From assembly GCF_900155605.1 (NCBI RefSeq), contig NZ_LT707420.1, positions 1,455,364-1,519,363 of the forward strand: DNA of 64,000 nt, written 5' to 3'. The notes under the pieces are model-generated. The model had not been told where the DNA came from and made no database searches. It saw only the letters and a list, made by a program, of their open reading frames with translations. The translations under genes were made by a program, and so were the position numbers. This document shows positions 55,252 to 64,000 of the stretch, piece after piece. The DNA is from Actinomyces marseillensis (GTDB lineage: Bacteria > Actinomycetota > Actinomycetes > Actinomycetales > Actinomycetaceae). Position 1 is the stretch's first letter. Every line of letters starts with the position of its first letter.

Positions 55252-57630
55252 TCACTCGAGGTCTGACGCAATGGCAATCTGAGTCAAAGCATCGCGCAGA
55301 TCGTGCGGAATATCCTCATGATTAAGAGCTGCAAGGAAACTGCCAAGCCCTTGGTTCCAGCATGAGTCCAAGCGGGTCAAAAGTTCAACCTCACAGCGGG
55401 CGTGTGTCAAAATCCGATGGATTTCGCGCGTACGCTTGTCTTTTTCGCTCATAGCCTCACGGGTCACCAGGAATTGAGCGCCCTGCGTCGGAAGGAAAGT
55501 CCCCAACTCTATGAGTTCGGCGCGGACGTTCGGGCCAAGAAGACGAAGCGACAGTTCTCGCTGTTGGGGAAGAGAACCCAAATCTCCCACAGCTGCCTCG
55601 ACTCGCAAGATTCCCTCATCATCATTCCAGTGAATCTTTGTTCGAACGAGGCTCTCATCACTGTCACGGTCCTCGAGCAATTCATAATCGCCATCGGCAC
55701 CTGTTACAACCAAGATCTCAAGAGCATCAGGATTCTCAACGCCGACATATGCTTGGCGTCCCAAGGCTCCAAGAACGCCGTCCGATTCAGGCTTCGCTGC
55801 GCGACCGCACAGGGGAATAACACTTCCCGCCCGAGCAAAAAGCGGAGTGCGCCCCAGATCGGACCAACACGCGATCTTTCGATCTCCCGCATAGGCGAGA
55901 TTCGCCATCAAATCAACCCAGGTTCCCTCTGGTAACCAAGCGTTGCTTACGCTCTTACCGGTGGCCTCGTAAGAGGGGGACGTCGCCGGGGCGACAATCA
56001 TCTGGCTACCGAAACGGAAGCAATTGGGAACTTCCCATGACTGCTCATGGCCATCATGTTCCCAATACATCGGGCGGATCAGCGGGAGCAGTTCTTCACG
56101 TCCGTTAAGCTGCTCGGAATGCAAGTACCCGACCAAGCGGTGTCGCAAGCGCAGGTATTCCTCTTGGATATCGCAGTGCGGCTCATCGAAGACCCAGGGT
56201 TCTTTGCGAGTGAAGGGATTATTCGATGAGTGAAGCCTCATGATCGGGCTAAAGACGCCGCTCTCCACCCAACGCGTCTCCAATTCGGGATCACGACGCC
56301 CAAGCATATGGCCGCCAATATCGTGGCTCCACCAGCCGTATCCAATATTCGAAGCGGTCGCAGTAAACTCCGGCTGGAAGTTCAAGGAGTCCCACGTAAT
56401 GTAGGTATCGCCGGAGAAGCCCAGCGGGTAGCGCTGAGAACCCGGACCGCAGTAGCGCGAAAGGGTGAGTCCTCGTCCACGGCGGTGCGCGCTATCGAGA
56501 TAGTGGTAGTGGTTCAGTACCCACAACGGATCGAGGCCAGGCGTTGAACTGTGTTCTCCCTGCTGCCAATCGACCCACCAAAAATCAACTCCCTGATCCT
56601 CAAGAGGATGCAAGATCTCTTCAAAATAGGCGAGCATAAACTCTGGGTCTGCAGGATCAAAAAGCACCGTCTGACCAGACTCGGGATCAATTCCCATGCG
56701 AGTCGCAAGACGCTTGTATCCTTCTTCGAAATAGCGGATTCCATCCGCTGGATGCAGGTTGAGCGAAGTGTGAAGGCCACGCGCATGAAGAGAGGAGAGG
56801 AAACGCTCGGGATTTGGGAAGAGCTGCGGATCCCAGGTGTATCCAGTCCACCCAGATCCTGCTCCTTCCGGAGGCTCAGTGATATGCCAATCCATGTCGA
56901 TCACCGCGACAGATACAGGGACCGCGCGGGAAGCAAAATCGTCCATGACCCGCAGATATTCTTCCTCGGTGTATCGGTGATAGCGACTCCACCAATTACC
57001 CAAGGCAAAGCGGGGAAGAATCGCTTGAGGCCCGCTCAGGCGATAGAAGGAACGAACCGCCTCAGGGAAGTCTTCGCCTGCGGCAAAGATATAAATATCT
57101 GTATGTTCGGGCCGCGAAGGCAAGAAGTTACCGTCTTCACCTACCGGGCAGGTGTCATCCATAAGTGAGACGATTCCGCGGCCATCGACCACCCCGCGGT
57201 CGAGTTCGCATCTGCCGTCAACCGTGTCAAGAGTGCGGCAAGTCCCTCGCAAGTTCCGGCCTTGAAGCCAGGGAAACTCCCGGTCTGTCCCCCATCGCCA
57301 GGTTCCCCCCCAGCTGTCTTCTTCGCGTACCTGTGCCCAGAGTCCATTAGAGCTGGGGGCCTCGCCGTCATAGTGAAAGTGCATATGCGCAGTTTCAATA
57401 CTGATCGAGCCGCAGGGGTCACGGTCGATTCGCAGTACTTTCGGAGTAACGCACTCTCGCTGAGCCATCATTTGTGTCGGCCCATCGACAAAGTTTCCCT
57501 GCGGATCCCATTCAAGGCGAATCACTGTGTCTGAGAGGACCTGAATTCTCCAGCACGTCCCGCTCACCACCTGTTGAGAAGGTGGTGCTACTACAGCGGA
57601 AGGCAAAAGATGCGGGGGAAGAATAGCCAT
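55252..57630 (-). CDS. GH31 family glycosidase
   Basis: TIM-barrel hydrolase of family 31 (alpha-glucosidase, alpha-xylosidase and relatives). Barrel motifs include LPRFALGNWWSRYHRYTEEE, VIDMDWHI and the nucleophile region FWWVDWQQGE with Asp354; later SHDIGGHMLGRRDPELETRW carries the acid/base region. N-terminal beta domain about 1-200; C-terminal domains after about 600. It has no signal peptide, so it is probably cytosolic, handling imported oligosaccharides. The substrate cannot be told. 792 residues, ATG with AGGAG upstream. The nearest neighbours are unrelated to sugar uptake. Confidence 0.9.
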   Translation of the reverse strand: MAILPPHLLPSAVVAPPSQQVVSGTCWRIQVLSDTVIRLEWDPQGNFVDGPTQMMAQRECVTPKVLRIDRDPCGSISIETAHMHFHYDGEAPSSNGLWAQVREEDSWGGTWRWGTDREFPWLQGRNLRGTCRTLDTVDGRCELDRGVVDGRGIVSLMDDTCPVGEDGNFLPSRPEHTDIYIFAAGEDFPEAVRSFYRLSGPQAILPRFALGNWWSRYHRYTEEEYLRVMDDFASRAVPVSVAVIDMDWHITEPPEGAGSGWTGYTWDPQLFPNPERFLSSLHARGLHTSLNLHPADGIRYFEEGYKRLATRMGIDPESGQTVLFDPADPEFMLAYFEEILHPLEDQGVDFWWVDWQQGEHSSTPGLDPLWVLNHYHYLDSAHRRGRGLTLSRYCGPGSQRYPLGFSGDTYITWDSLNFQPEFTATASNIGYGWWSHDIGGHMLGRRDPELETRWVESGVFSPIMRLHSSNNPFTRKEPWVFDEPHCDIQEEYLRLRHRLVGYLHSEQLNGREELLPLIRPMYWEHDGHEQSWEVPNCFRFGSQMIVAPATSPSYEATGKSVSNAWLPEGTWVDLMANLAYAGDRKIACWSDLGRTPLFARAGSVIPLCGRAAKPESDGVLGALGRQAYVGVENPDALEILVVTGADGDYELLEDRDSDESLVRTKIHWNDDEGILRVEAAVGDLGSLPQQRELSLRLLGPNVRAELIELGTFLPTQGAQFLVTREAMSEKDKRTREIHRILTHARCEVELLTRLDSCWNQGLGSFLAALNHEDIPHDLRDALTQIAIASDLE

Positions 57631-57721
57631 CTCGTATCACTCCTGGGAATCGGCATCGGGTCCTGCTGAAGGACTAGCCTAATCCCTTCTAAGCCCTTGT
57701 GCCTATTCGCATTCATCTAAG

Positions 57722-57757
57722 TTTTGGGGTGGATGATGCGCATCATCCACCCCAAAA
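57722..57757 (-). terminator. Palindromic terminator after aspS
   Basis: A perfect 36-base palindrome with A/T tips (TTTTGGGG at one end, CCCCAAAA at the other), 28 nt past the aspS stop. The self-complementary arms and the T/A ends fit a terminator working on either strand. Confidence 0.8.
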
Positions 57758-57785
57758 TCATACAGAGAAAAATCCCTGAGACGTC

Positions 57786-59594
57786 CTACTTTTCGCTGGA
57801 CGCCTGAGTATCTTCTTCGCCTCGTTTCTTTGGCTTAGCATCAACGCCAGCTTCCTTGCGCTGTGCAGGAGTAATGGGCGCAGGAGCATCGGTCAGCGGA
57901 TCGTAGCCGCCTCCCGACTTCGGGAAGGCAATCACGTCACGAATCGATTCGGATTTAGTCAGCAGGGACACGATGCGGTCCCACCCAAAGGCGATGCCGC
58001 CGTGCGGCGGAGCACCAAACTTGAAGGCATCGAGGAGGAACCCAAACTGTGTTTGTGCTTCTTCCTCTCCAATTCCCATGACCTTAAAGACGCGGTTTTG
58101 GATATCGCGACGGTGAATACGGATCGAGCCGCCACCAATCTCGTTGCCGTTGCAGACAATGTCGTAAGCGTAAGCCAGTGCGTTTCCAGGATCCTGGTCA
58201 AAGGTGTCGAGCCATTCGGGCTTTGGCGAAGTGAAGGCGTGGTGGACTGCCGTCCACGCACTGTGTCCAAGCGCAACATCGCCTTCGGCCTCGGCATCTC
58301 CGGTCGGCTTGAACAGAGGCGCGTCAACAACCCAGGTGAAGGCCCACGCATCGGGATCAATGAGGTTGCACCGCTTACCGATTTCCAAACGAGCGGCGCC
58401 AAGCAGCTCGCGCGAGGCGGTAGGCTTACCGGCAGCAAAGAAGATGCAGTCACCGGGCTTGGCGCCAGTTGCCTCGGCGAGGCCAGCGCGTTCGGCGTCG
58501 GTAATGTTCTTTGCAACGGGACCGCCCAGGTTTCCTTCATCGTCGATCGTGACATAGGCCAGGCCCTTTGCGCCGCGCGCCTTGGCCCATTCCTGCCACT
58601 TGTCGAAGGTACGGCGAGGCTGCGAGCCACCACCGGGCATAACAACCGCACCGACGTAGGGGGCCTGGAAAACACGGAAAGTCGTGTCTTTGAAGTAGTC
58701 GGTCAGTTCGACCAGCTGCAGGCCGAAACGCAGGTCCGGCTTATCCGAACCATATTTCTCCATCGCGTCCTTGAAGGTCATGCGAGGAATCGGAGTCTGA
58801 AGGTCATAGCCGATCAGGGCCCAGACGTTCTTCATGATTTCTTCGGCAACTGCGATGACATCGTCCTGGTCAACGAAGCTCATTTCGATGTCGAGCTGAG
58901 TGAACTCTGGCTGGCGATCAGCACGGAAGTCCTCATCGCGGTAGCAACGCGCGATCTGGAAGTAGCGCTCCATTCCAGCGACCATCAGCATTTGCTTGAA
59001 AAGCTGAGGAGACTGGGGAAGTGCGTACCACGAACCGGGCGCGAGACGTGCAGGAACAATGAAGTCACGTGCACCTTCAGGGGTGGAACGTGTCAACGTC
59101 GGCGTTTCGATTTCGACGAAATCGTGAGCGTAGAGAGTATCGCGGGCCGCACGTGAAACCTTCGAGCGCAAACGTAGCGCGTATTGTTCCGGTTCGCGGC
59201 GGAGGTCAAGGTAGCGGTACTTCAGACGAGTTTCTTCACCAACGTTGCCTGAATCTTCAGCGTTGGAAGAAACCTGGAAAGGAAGAGGTGCCGAGGTATT
59301 GAGAATCTCAATATCGTCGCCCATGACTTCAATAGCACCCGTTGCAAGATTCGGGTTTTCATTGCCTTCGGGGCGAGCGCAGACCTCTCCGGTCACTTTC
59401 AAAACGAACTCGCTGCGCAATTCGTGGGCAACGCGTTCATCGCGAACGACCACCTGCGCAATTCCCGAAGCATCACGGAGATCGATGAATGCAACACCGC
59501 CGTGGTCACGACGTCGATCGACCCATCCGGTCAGGGTGACGGTTTGGCCGACAAGGTCAAGGCCAAGCGTTCCAATATTGTGAGTGCGAAGCAC
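57786..59594 (-). CDS. aspS: Aspartyl-tRNA synthetase
   Basis: Charges tRNA-Asp (and possibly tRNA-Asn in bacteria with the indirect pathway). The GTG at 59594 has AAAGGA 7 nt upstream and starts [14 protein letters not shown], the normal N-terminus; a start at 59708 adds 38 unrelated residues. Anticodon-binding OB fold [23 protein letters not shown], class II motif 2 [22 protein letters not shown], the GAD insertion, and motif 3 [14 protein letters not shown]. The C-terminal tail is charged and Ser-rich. 602 residues. Confidence 0.97.
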   Translation of the reverse strand: MLRTHNIGTLGLDLVGQTVTLTGWVDRRRDHGGVAFIDLRDASGIAQVVVRDERVAHELRSEFVLKVTGEVCARPEGNENPNLATGAIEVMGDDIEILNTSAPLPFQVSSNAEDSGNVGEETRLKYRYLDLRREPEQYALRLRSKVSRAARDTLYAHDFVEIETPTLTRSTPEGARDFIVPARLAPGSWYALPQSPQLFKQMLMVAGMERYFQIARCYRDEDFRADRQPEFTQLDIEMSFVDQDDVIAVAEEIMKNVWALIGYDLQTPIPRMTFKDAMEKYGSDKPDLRFGLQLVELTDYFKDTTFRVFQAPYVGAVVMPGGGSQPRRTFDKWQEWAKARGAKGLAYVTIDDEGNLGGPVAKNITDAERAGLAEATGAKPGDCIFFAAGKPTASRELLGAARLEIGKRCNLIDPDAWAFTWVVDAPLFKPTGDAEAEGDVALGHSAWTAVHHAFTSPKPEWLDTFDQDPGNALAYAYDIVCNGNEIGGGSIRIHRRDIQNRVFKVMGIGEEEAQTQFGFLLDAFKFGAPPHGGIAFGWDRIVSLLTKSESIRDVIAFPKSGGGYDPLTDAPAPITPAQRKEAGVDAKPKKRGEEDTQASSEK

Positions 59595-59751
59595 TGTTTT
59601 TCCTTTCGTTGGTACCATCCGCGAGACGAGCGGCGGCACGGACATCATACTCCTTTCACGCCGTTGAGCCGGGAAAATACCTGCGTCCACACGTAGTTGA
59701 TCAGGCAAGCATTGTAGAAGTGACTCTCGAAAGTGTGTAACGTGTGTTGCT

Positions 59752-61131
59752 ATGGGTTCACGCTCCGATTCTCAGGCGTGGTCGAGTGCCGAAAAAGGGC
59801 TCATGCTCTCCGCAGTCATTTTGATTACGCTTTCCGCTTTTGAATCGCTTGCAACAACGACGATCATGCCGAACGTCGTTGCGTCTTTCCATGCAGACTC
59901 TTGGTTTTCAGTTGCTTCGGGAACCGCACTCATTACGAACCTCATCGCCAACGTTCTTGCCGGTGGACTCTCCGACGCAATCGGCGTCAAAAGAGTGTTT
60001 GCATGGGGACTCATACTTTTCTGCGTCGGATTACTCATCAGCGCCTTCGCGCCGCATATCGCGGTCTTCGTTCTTGGCCGTCTCGTCCAGGGCCTCGGAG
60101 GAGGATTTATCATCGTCCCCCTTTACGTCCTTGTCGGTGCGATAGCCACTCCCCTGCACCGTCCGCGTTATTTTGCAGCATTCTCACTCTCGTGGGTGTT
60201 CCCTGCCCTCGTCGGGCCCGCTCTTGCCGGATTCGTCGCAACTTATTGGGGATGGCGAATTGTTTTCGGCGTCGCACCCTTCCTCGCAATTTTTGGAGCT
60301 ATCCCCTTACACTCTGTTCTCAAGGGACTGGTCAGTACGCCTCACGGGCATCTGCCCTCTGCGCGTTTCCTTCGCTTGGCATTGGGTTCAGGTTTGGGTG
60401 TCTTCCTCTTGCAGATCTCGGGAACTTTTCACTCGGTGTGGGCAATGTCAGCGGTTGGAGCCCTCGGCTTCGTGCTCTCAATCTTCACCCTGCCTCACTT
60501 GCTTCCGAAGGGAACCTTTAAACTCAAGCGCGGAATCCCCGCTCTTGTCATGACGCGTCTGCTCATGATGGGAGCAGTGACTGGTGCGGAAGTCGTCATG
60601 CCTCTTCTACTCCAGCGCATCCACGGGTGGAGTGCGAATAGAGCTTCACTTGCCGTCACTATCGCAACGCTTTCGTGGGCGAGCGGCGCTTTCATTCAGT
60701 CGCAGTTCAAGAATCGACGCGTGCGCCTTCTACTTCCCAAAATTGGTTCCTGCATGATCGTGATCGGTCTTGCTCCGCTGTCAATGCTCCTCAACCCGTC
60801 CCTCCCGAAATGGCCTGTCTTCATTGCCTGGCTGTTGTCCGGTATCGGAGTTGGTTTCACGCACTCAACCATCTCTGACTTCACCTTGGGTTCAACCGAT
60901 CCCTCAATGCATGGACGAGCATCCTCGTGGCTTCAGGTTGCCGATTCAGCCGGCGCAGCCGTCGAGCTTGCCTTCGTCTCTCTTGCGCTGGCTCTCTGGA
61001 GTGCTCTCGGATTCACGGGCCCCATTGCTTATCTCCCCGCAACCTTCATCGCACTTTCGATCGCTGTCGTGGGAGTCTTCGCAGCAGTGCGAACGCGCGA
61101 GGAAGATCTCCTCCCCCGCGCGTCCGTGTAA
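59752..61131 (+). CDS. MFS exporter (drug:H+ antiporter type)
   Basis: Major facilitator protein of 459 residues with about 14 predicted helices, nearest in style to drug:H+ antiporters. Motif A-like loop [13 protein letters not shown] (about 73-85) and motif C-like [24 protein letters not shown] (about 143-166). The substrate is unknown. ATG start with no ribosome binding site; a TAAC-like -10 at about 59738 hints at a leaderless transcript. It diverges from aspS and converges on deaD with a 14-base gap. Confidence 0.88.
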   Translation: MGSRSDSQAWSSAEKGLMLSAVILITLSAFESLATTTIMPNVVASFHADSWFSVASGTALITNLIANVLAGGLSDAIGVKRVFAWGLILFCVGLLISAFAPHIAVFVLGRLVQGLGGGFIIVPLYVLVGAIATPLHRPRYFAAFSLSWVFPALVGPALAGFVATYWGWRIVFGVAPFLAIFGAIPLHSVLKGLVSTPHGHLPSARFLRLALGSGLGVFLLQISGTFHSVWAMSAVGALGFVLSIFTLPHLLPKGTFKLKRGIPALVMTRLLMMGAVTGAEVVMPLLLQRIHGWSANRASLAVTIATLSWASGAFIQSQFKNRRVRLLLPKIGSCMIVIGLAPLSMLLNPSLPKWPVFIAWLLSGIGVGFTHSTISDFTLGSTDPSMHGRASSWLQVADSAGAAVELAFVSLALALWSALGFTGPIAYLPATFIALSIAVVGVFAAVRTREEDLLPRASV

Positions 61132-61145
61132 GTTGCTCGTGCGAC

Positions 61146-63131
61146 TCAGCGACCGAAGCGACGCTTAGCTACCTTCTTCGAGGCCGACTTACGCTGCGGC
61201 TGCGCAAAGCGACCACCGCGCGTCGAACGCTCGCGATCTCCAAAGCGACGCTCGCCTCGGCGATCATCAAAACGACGCTCTTCGGAGTGAGGAAGATGAC
61301 GCCCGCGTCCCCGGTCGAGGCGGTGGCTCCCCTCACGGGATTCCTTACGTGCAATTGGACTCTTCTTAGGCGCGTGTGCTTTACCGTCGGGCCCCTCATC
61401 GACACGGATTCGCAAGGCACGTCCAGAAACATGAGCCTTGGAAATACGCGTCATAGAATCTGCAGTGAGATCTGTATGGATCTCAACCAAAGAGAAAGTC
61501 GGGTAGATATCAATGTGGCCGATATCTGCGCCCGAGATGCCGCCTTCACCGGTGATTGCACCAACGATGGCACCAGGCTTGACGCGGTCCTTCTTACCAA
61601 CCTCAATGCGGTAGCGAGTGCCGGTTCCCACCGCGTGACGAGGCGTTGTCGAAGTCTTACGCCCCTTAAGCGGACGCTCACGATCACGGCCGCCCTCAAA
61701 GCTCGCCCTGGCAAATTCACCGGACTCATCGAGTTCTTCTTCGCGGCGAATTTTGCCGTTTCCTCGCCGGTCGTCAGCAATTCGTGCATTCGGCCCCTCA
61801 TCACCAACAGCATTAGCCAAGAGTGCGGCGGCGATATCTTCAATCTCAAGCGAGGTTGTATCGTGAATTTCGTCAAGAAGCGTGCGGTATAAATCCAGAC
61901 GGCCCTTTTCGATTCGCTCGCCAATCGAATCGAGAATCCGGCTGGCTCGGAACTGGGAAACCGCAGCGGGAGAAGGGATCTCGACTTCTTCCATGGGGGT
62001 ACCGGTAAGCTTCTCGATCTTGCGAAGTCGGCCATGTTCCCGAGGCGTAAAGAAGGTGAGCGATCGACCTTGGCGTCCCGCGCGTCCCGTTCGTCCAATG
62101 CGATGAACGTAAGCTTCGGCTTCGCGAGGCACATCGAAGTTCACGACCAAACCAATTCGTTCAACATCGAGGCCACGTGCAGCAACGTCGGTCGCAACCA
62201 AAACGTCCAAAGAACCGTTCTTCAAGCGCTCGACCATCCGCTCGCGCTCGGTTTGCGCAACATCGCCGGAAATACCCGCCGCTTTAAAGCCTCGAGAATT
62301 CAATTCGAGTGAAATTTCTTCGACATCGAGGCGCGTGCGAACAAAAACGATCGCAGCATCGGATTCTTCTGTGCTCTGGTGCTGCGCACGCGTCGCCAAG
62401 ACGCGTGACAAAGCACCGATCTTGTGCTTGTAGGGAACCACCGCATAGGTCTGGTGGATAGTATCAACAGTCGATGACTCTTCAGATACTGCGATCTTGA
62501 GGGGATTTTTCAGATGCGTCTGGGCGATCTTTTCGATTGCGGCAGGCATAGTCGCAGAAAAAAGCGCTGTGAGGCGATCGGAAGGAACCGAAGACGTAAT
62601 GGTTTCAACGTCTTCCGCAAATCCCATACGAAGCATTTCATCAGCTTCATCAAGGACCAGCATTGAGACGTGGCTCAGATCTAAGGCGCCCTTTTCGATC
62701 AGATCAATGACGCGCCCCGGTGTGCCCACAACAACCTGGGCTCCGCGCTTGAGCGCGCCGATCTGCGGTCCGTAGGCGGAACCACCGTAGACCGGGACAA
62801 CATCAATATCGCGGCTTCGAGAAGCAAAGTCCGAGATTGCCTGTGCGGATTGCATCGCCAGTTCACGCGTGGGAGCGAGAACAAGTGCTTGCACATGGCG
62901 TTCATCCGAATCGATCAGGGCAAGTAGAGGTAAGCCGAATGCGGCCGTCTTTCCGGTCCCGGTCTGAGCGATTCCAACGACATCGTGAAGCTCAAGAAGT
63001 GCAGGAATTGCCTCGGCTTGGATCGGAGTGGGAACTTCGTACCCCATCTGGGTAATGGCTGCGAGAAGATCATCGGGAAGACCGAGATCAGCAAAGGTCG
63101 TTTCAGTGGGGTTTTCGGGTGCAGTGGACAC
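61146..63131 (-). CDS. deaD: DEAD-box RNA helicase with DbpA-type RNA-binding domain
   Basis: RNA helicase for ribosome assembly or mRNA turnover, CsdA/DeaD type. N-terminal motifs: AQTGTGKTAAFGLPLL, VLAPTRELAMQSA, GTPGRVIDLI, LDEADEMLRMGF, SATMP. C-terminal helicase half with RGLDVERIGLVVNFDVPREAEAYVHRIGRTGRAGRQG. A DbpA/CsdA RNA-binding domain at about 515-590 (RYRIEVGKKDRVKPGAIVGAITGE) is followed by an Arg/Gly-rich tail (RRFDDRRGERRFGDRERS). GTG start with AAGGA 6 nt upstream. Confidence 0.95.
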   Translation of the reverse strand: MSTAPENPTETTFADLGLPDDLLAAITQMGYEVPTPIQAEAIPALLELHDVVGIAQTGTGKTAAFGLPLLALIDSDERHVQALVLAPTRELAMQSAQAISDFASRSRDIDVVPVYGGSAYGPQIGALKRGAQVVVGTPGRVIDLIEKGALDLSHVSMLVLDEADEMLRMGFAEDVETITSSVPSDRLTALFSATMPAAIEKIAQTHLKNPLKIAVSEESSTVDTIHQTYAVVPYKHKIGALSRVLATRAQHQSTEESDAAIVFVRTRLDVEEISLELNSRGFKAAGISGDVAQTERERMVERLKNGSLDVLVATDVAARGLDVERIGLVVNFDVPREAEAYVHRIGRTGRAGRQGRSLTFFTPREHGRLRKIEKLTGTPMEEVEIPSPAAVSQFRASRILDSIGERIEKGRLDLYRTLLDEIHDTTSLEIEDIAAALLANAVGDEGPNARIADDRRGNGKIRREEELDESGEFARASFEGGRDRERPLKGRKTSTTPRHAVGTGTRYRIEVGKKDRVKPGAIVGAITGEGGISGADIGHIDIYPTFSLVEIHTDLTADSMTRISKAHVSGRALRIRVDEGPDGKAHAPKKSPIARKESREGSHRLDRGRGRHLPHSEERRFDDRRGERRFGDRERSTRGGRFAQPQRKSASKKVAKRRFGR

Positions 63132-63281
63132 AAGTTTCCTTCAAGTAAGCGTCGCTCAGAGTCGACTTCACGGATGAAGCGCGACCCCACACCGTTTTCA
63201 CCGCCGAGGCTATGCCCGACCACCATTGGGTAGCGCCTCGTTGCCTAGCAAGGCTATCAGGTCAATGCTCTAGAAACAGTA

Positions 63282-63313
63282 GTGCCTTCGGTGAGATCGC
63301 ACACCGAAGGCAC
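63282..63313 (-). terminator. Terminator after hisS
   Basis: 12-bp perfect stem (63282-63293 with 63302-63313) with an 8-nt loop, 7 nt past the hisS stop; TACTGTTTCT follows on the minus strand. Confidence 0.75.
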
Positions 63314-63320
63314 CTGAAGC

Positions 63321-64000
63321 TTAGTCGTTCGAGTCGTGCGTAGGAACGACCGAGGGATGAAGATCCTCTACCGGAGGCTGCCAACTGTAGATATCAGCTT
63401 GCACCTGTTCACCTGAACGAATGTCTTTGACGGTATCCGCTTCGCCTTCGCTTCCTGGGAACCATACGAAGGGAATCCCGCGCTTGTCAGCAAACTTAAT
63501 CTGTTTGCCAAACTTCGCCGCGCTGGGGGCAACATCGGTGGGAATCCCGCGCTTACGCAAGATCGTCGCAAGAGCGTTGCAGTGTTGGCGCTGTTCCTCA
63601 TCTGCGACTGCAATAACAACGCAGGTAGGCACCTTACGAGAAGCTGTCACTATGTCCTGTGAAAGGATCCGTGACACCAGGCGAGAAACACCAATAGAGA
63701 GGCCAACACCGGGATAGCTTCGTTTTCCGTCCTTGGCAAGAGAATCGTAACGTCCGCCCGAACAGATCGACCCCAAGTCCTCGTGACCAACGATTTCACT
63801 TTCGTAAACGGAACCCGTGTAGTAATCCAGTCCACGAGCGATCTTCAGGTCAGCCAGAACAACACCGGGCATAGCCTCCCCGGCTTGCTCAACCAATGCG
63901 CACAGTTCATCCAAGCCCTGGGTCAGTGTTTCACTCAATACACCAAGTGCGTCTACCTCCGAGCGAAGATGCTTTGAATCCTCGGTACGGATCTTTGCCA
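63321..64000 (-). CDS. hisS: Histidyl-tRNA synthetase, partial (C-terminal part)
   Basis: The reading frame stays open to the last base of the window on the minus strand, so the N-terminal half lies beyond 64000; an internal TTG at 63938 is not the real start. Visible: DLKIARGLDYYTGSVYE (HisRS HisA motif), ICSGGRYDSLAK, and the class II motif 3 VGLSIGVSRLVSRIL. The anticodon-binding domain (CVVIAVADEEQRQH to about SEGEADTVKDIRSG) is present. 226 codons seen, ending HDSND. Confidence 0.93.
   Translation of the reverse strand, partial: AKIRTEDSKHLRSEVDALGVLSETLTQGLDELCALVEQAGEAMPGVVLADLKIARGLDYYTGSVYESEIVGHEDLGSICSGGRYDSLAKDGKRSYPGVGLSIGVSRLVSRILSQDIVTASRKVPTCVVIAVADEEQRQHCNALATILRKRGIPTDVAPSAAKFGKQIKFADKRGIPFVWFPGSEGEADTVKDIRSGEQVQADIYSWQPPVEDLHPSVVPTHDSND

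Overview
The window is a gene-dense, moderate-GC actinobacterial chromosome segment. It most likely comes from the Actinomycetaceae (Actinomyces/Schaalia/Trueperella-like). The evidence is WhiA next to YvcK and RapZ, an ANTAR response regulator of the PdtaR type, a CtpE-type P-ATPase, a surface protein with an LAxTG sorting signal, many GTG starts and actinobacterial-type XerD, UvrB and S1. The genus assignment is inference. No gene-free stretch exceeds about 260 bases, and I see no insertion sequences, prophage genes or CRISPR array. Almost everything is core or near-core.

Layout. (1) 0-13 kb: xerD, divergent transketolase, a YdcF-like membrane protein, then a minus-strand glycolytic block gap-pgk-tpiA with secG behind an internal hairpin, and the conserved uvrC-rapZ-yvcK-whiA cluster. 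(2) 12.8-18.2 kb, plus strand: glutamine synthetase and two tandem long-chain acyl-CoA synthetases, ended by a perfect 20-bp hairpin facing uvrA. (3) 18.2-26.4 kb: uvrA with a LexA-type box; terC plus a CtpE-like P-type ATPase behind a yybP-ykoY (Mn2+) riboswitch; a divergent unrecognised four-helix membrane protein; and a phosphatidylcholine-synthase-like enzyme overlapping it tail to tail. (4) 26.4-39 kb: uvrB, a secreted GH16 glycosidase with a Pro/Ser/Thr stalk and sortase signal, coaE, brnQ, rpsA, polA, a hotdog thioesterase, pdtaR, and a tRNA with anticodon CAA but a short variable loop. (5) 38.9-54.6 kb: a 71-residue orphan protein, an OatA-like O-acyltransferase, pyk, lgt, trpC, a tightly coupled alaS-ruvX-mltG-aroE-prepilin peptidase operon, rpsD behind a structured leader, rarA and an L,D-transpeptidase. 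(6) 54.6-64 kb: a YciO/Sua5 protein, a GH31 glycosidase, aspS, an MFS exporter, a DEAD-box helicase with a DbpA-type tail, and hisS cut by the window edge.

How the genes work together. Central carbon metabolism (tkt, gap, pgk, tpiA, pyk), nucleotide excision repair (uvrA, uvrB and uvrC all within 28 kb, plus polA), translation (rpsA, rpsD, alaS, aspS, hisS, a tRNA) and envelope building (mltG, L,D-transpeptidase, lgt, O-acyltransferase, the PC synthase-like enzyme) dominate.

The most interesting regulated unit is the Mn2+ riboswitch-terC-ctpE operon and its surroundings at 21.1-26.4 kb. No clear novel defence or secondary-metabolite system is visible. The less conventional observations are the class-I-shaped tRNA(CAA), the PC synthase-like enzyme, the unknown membrane protein beside the Mn operon, and the structured rpsD leader.
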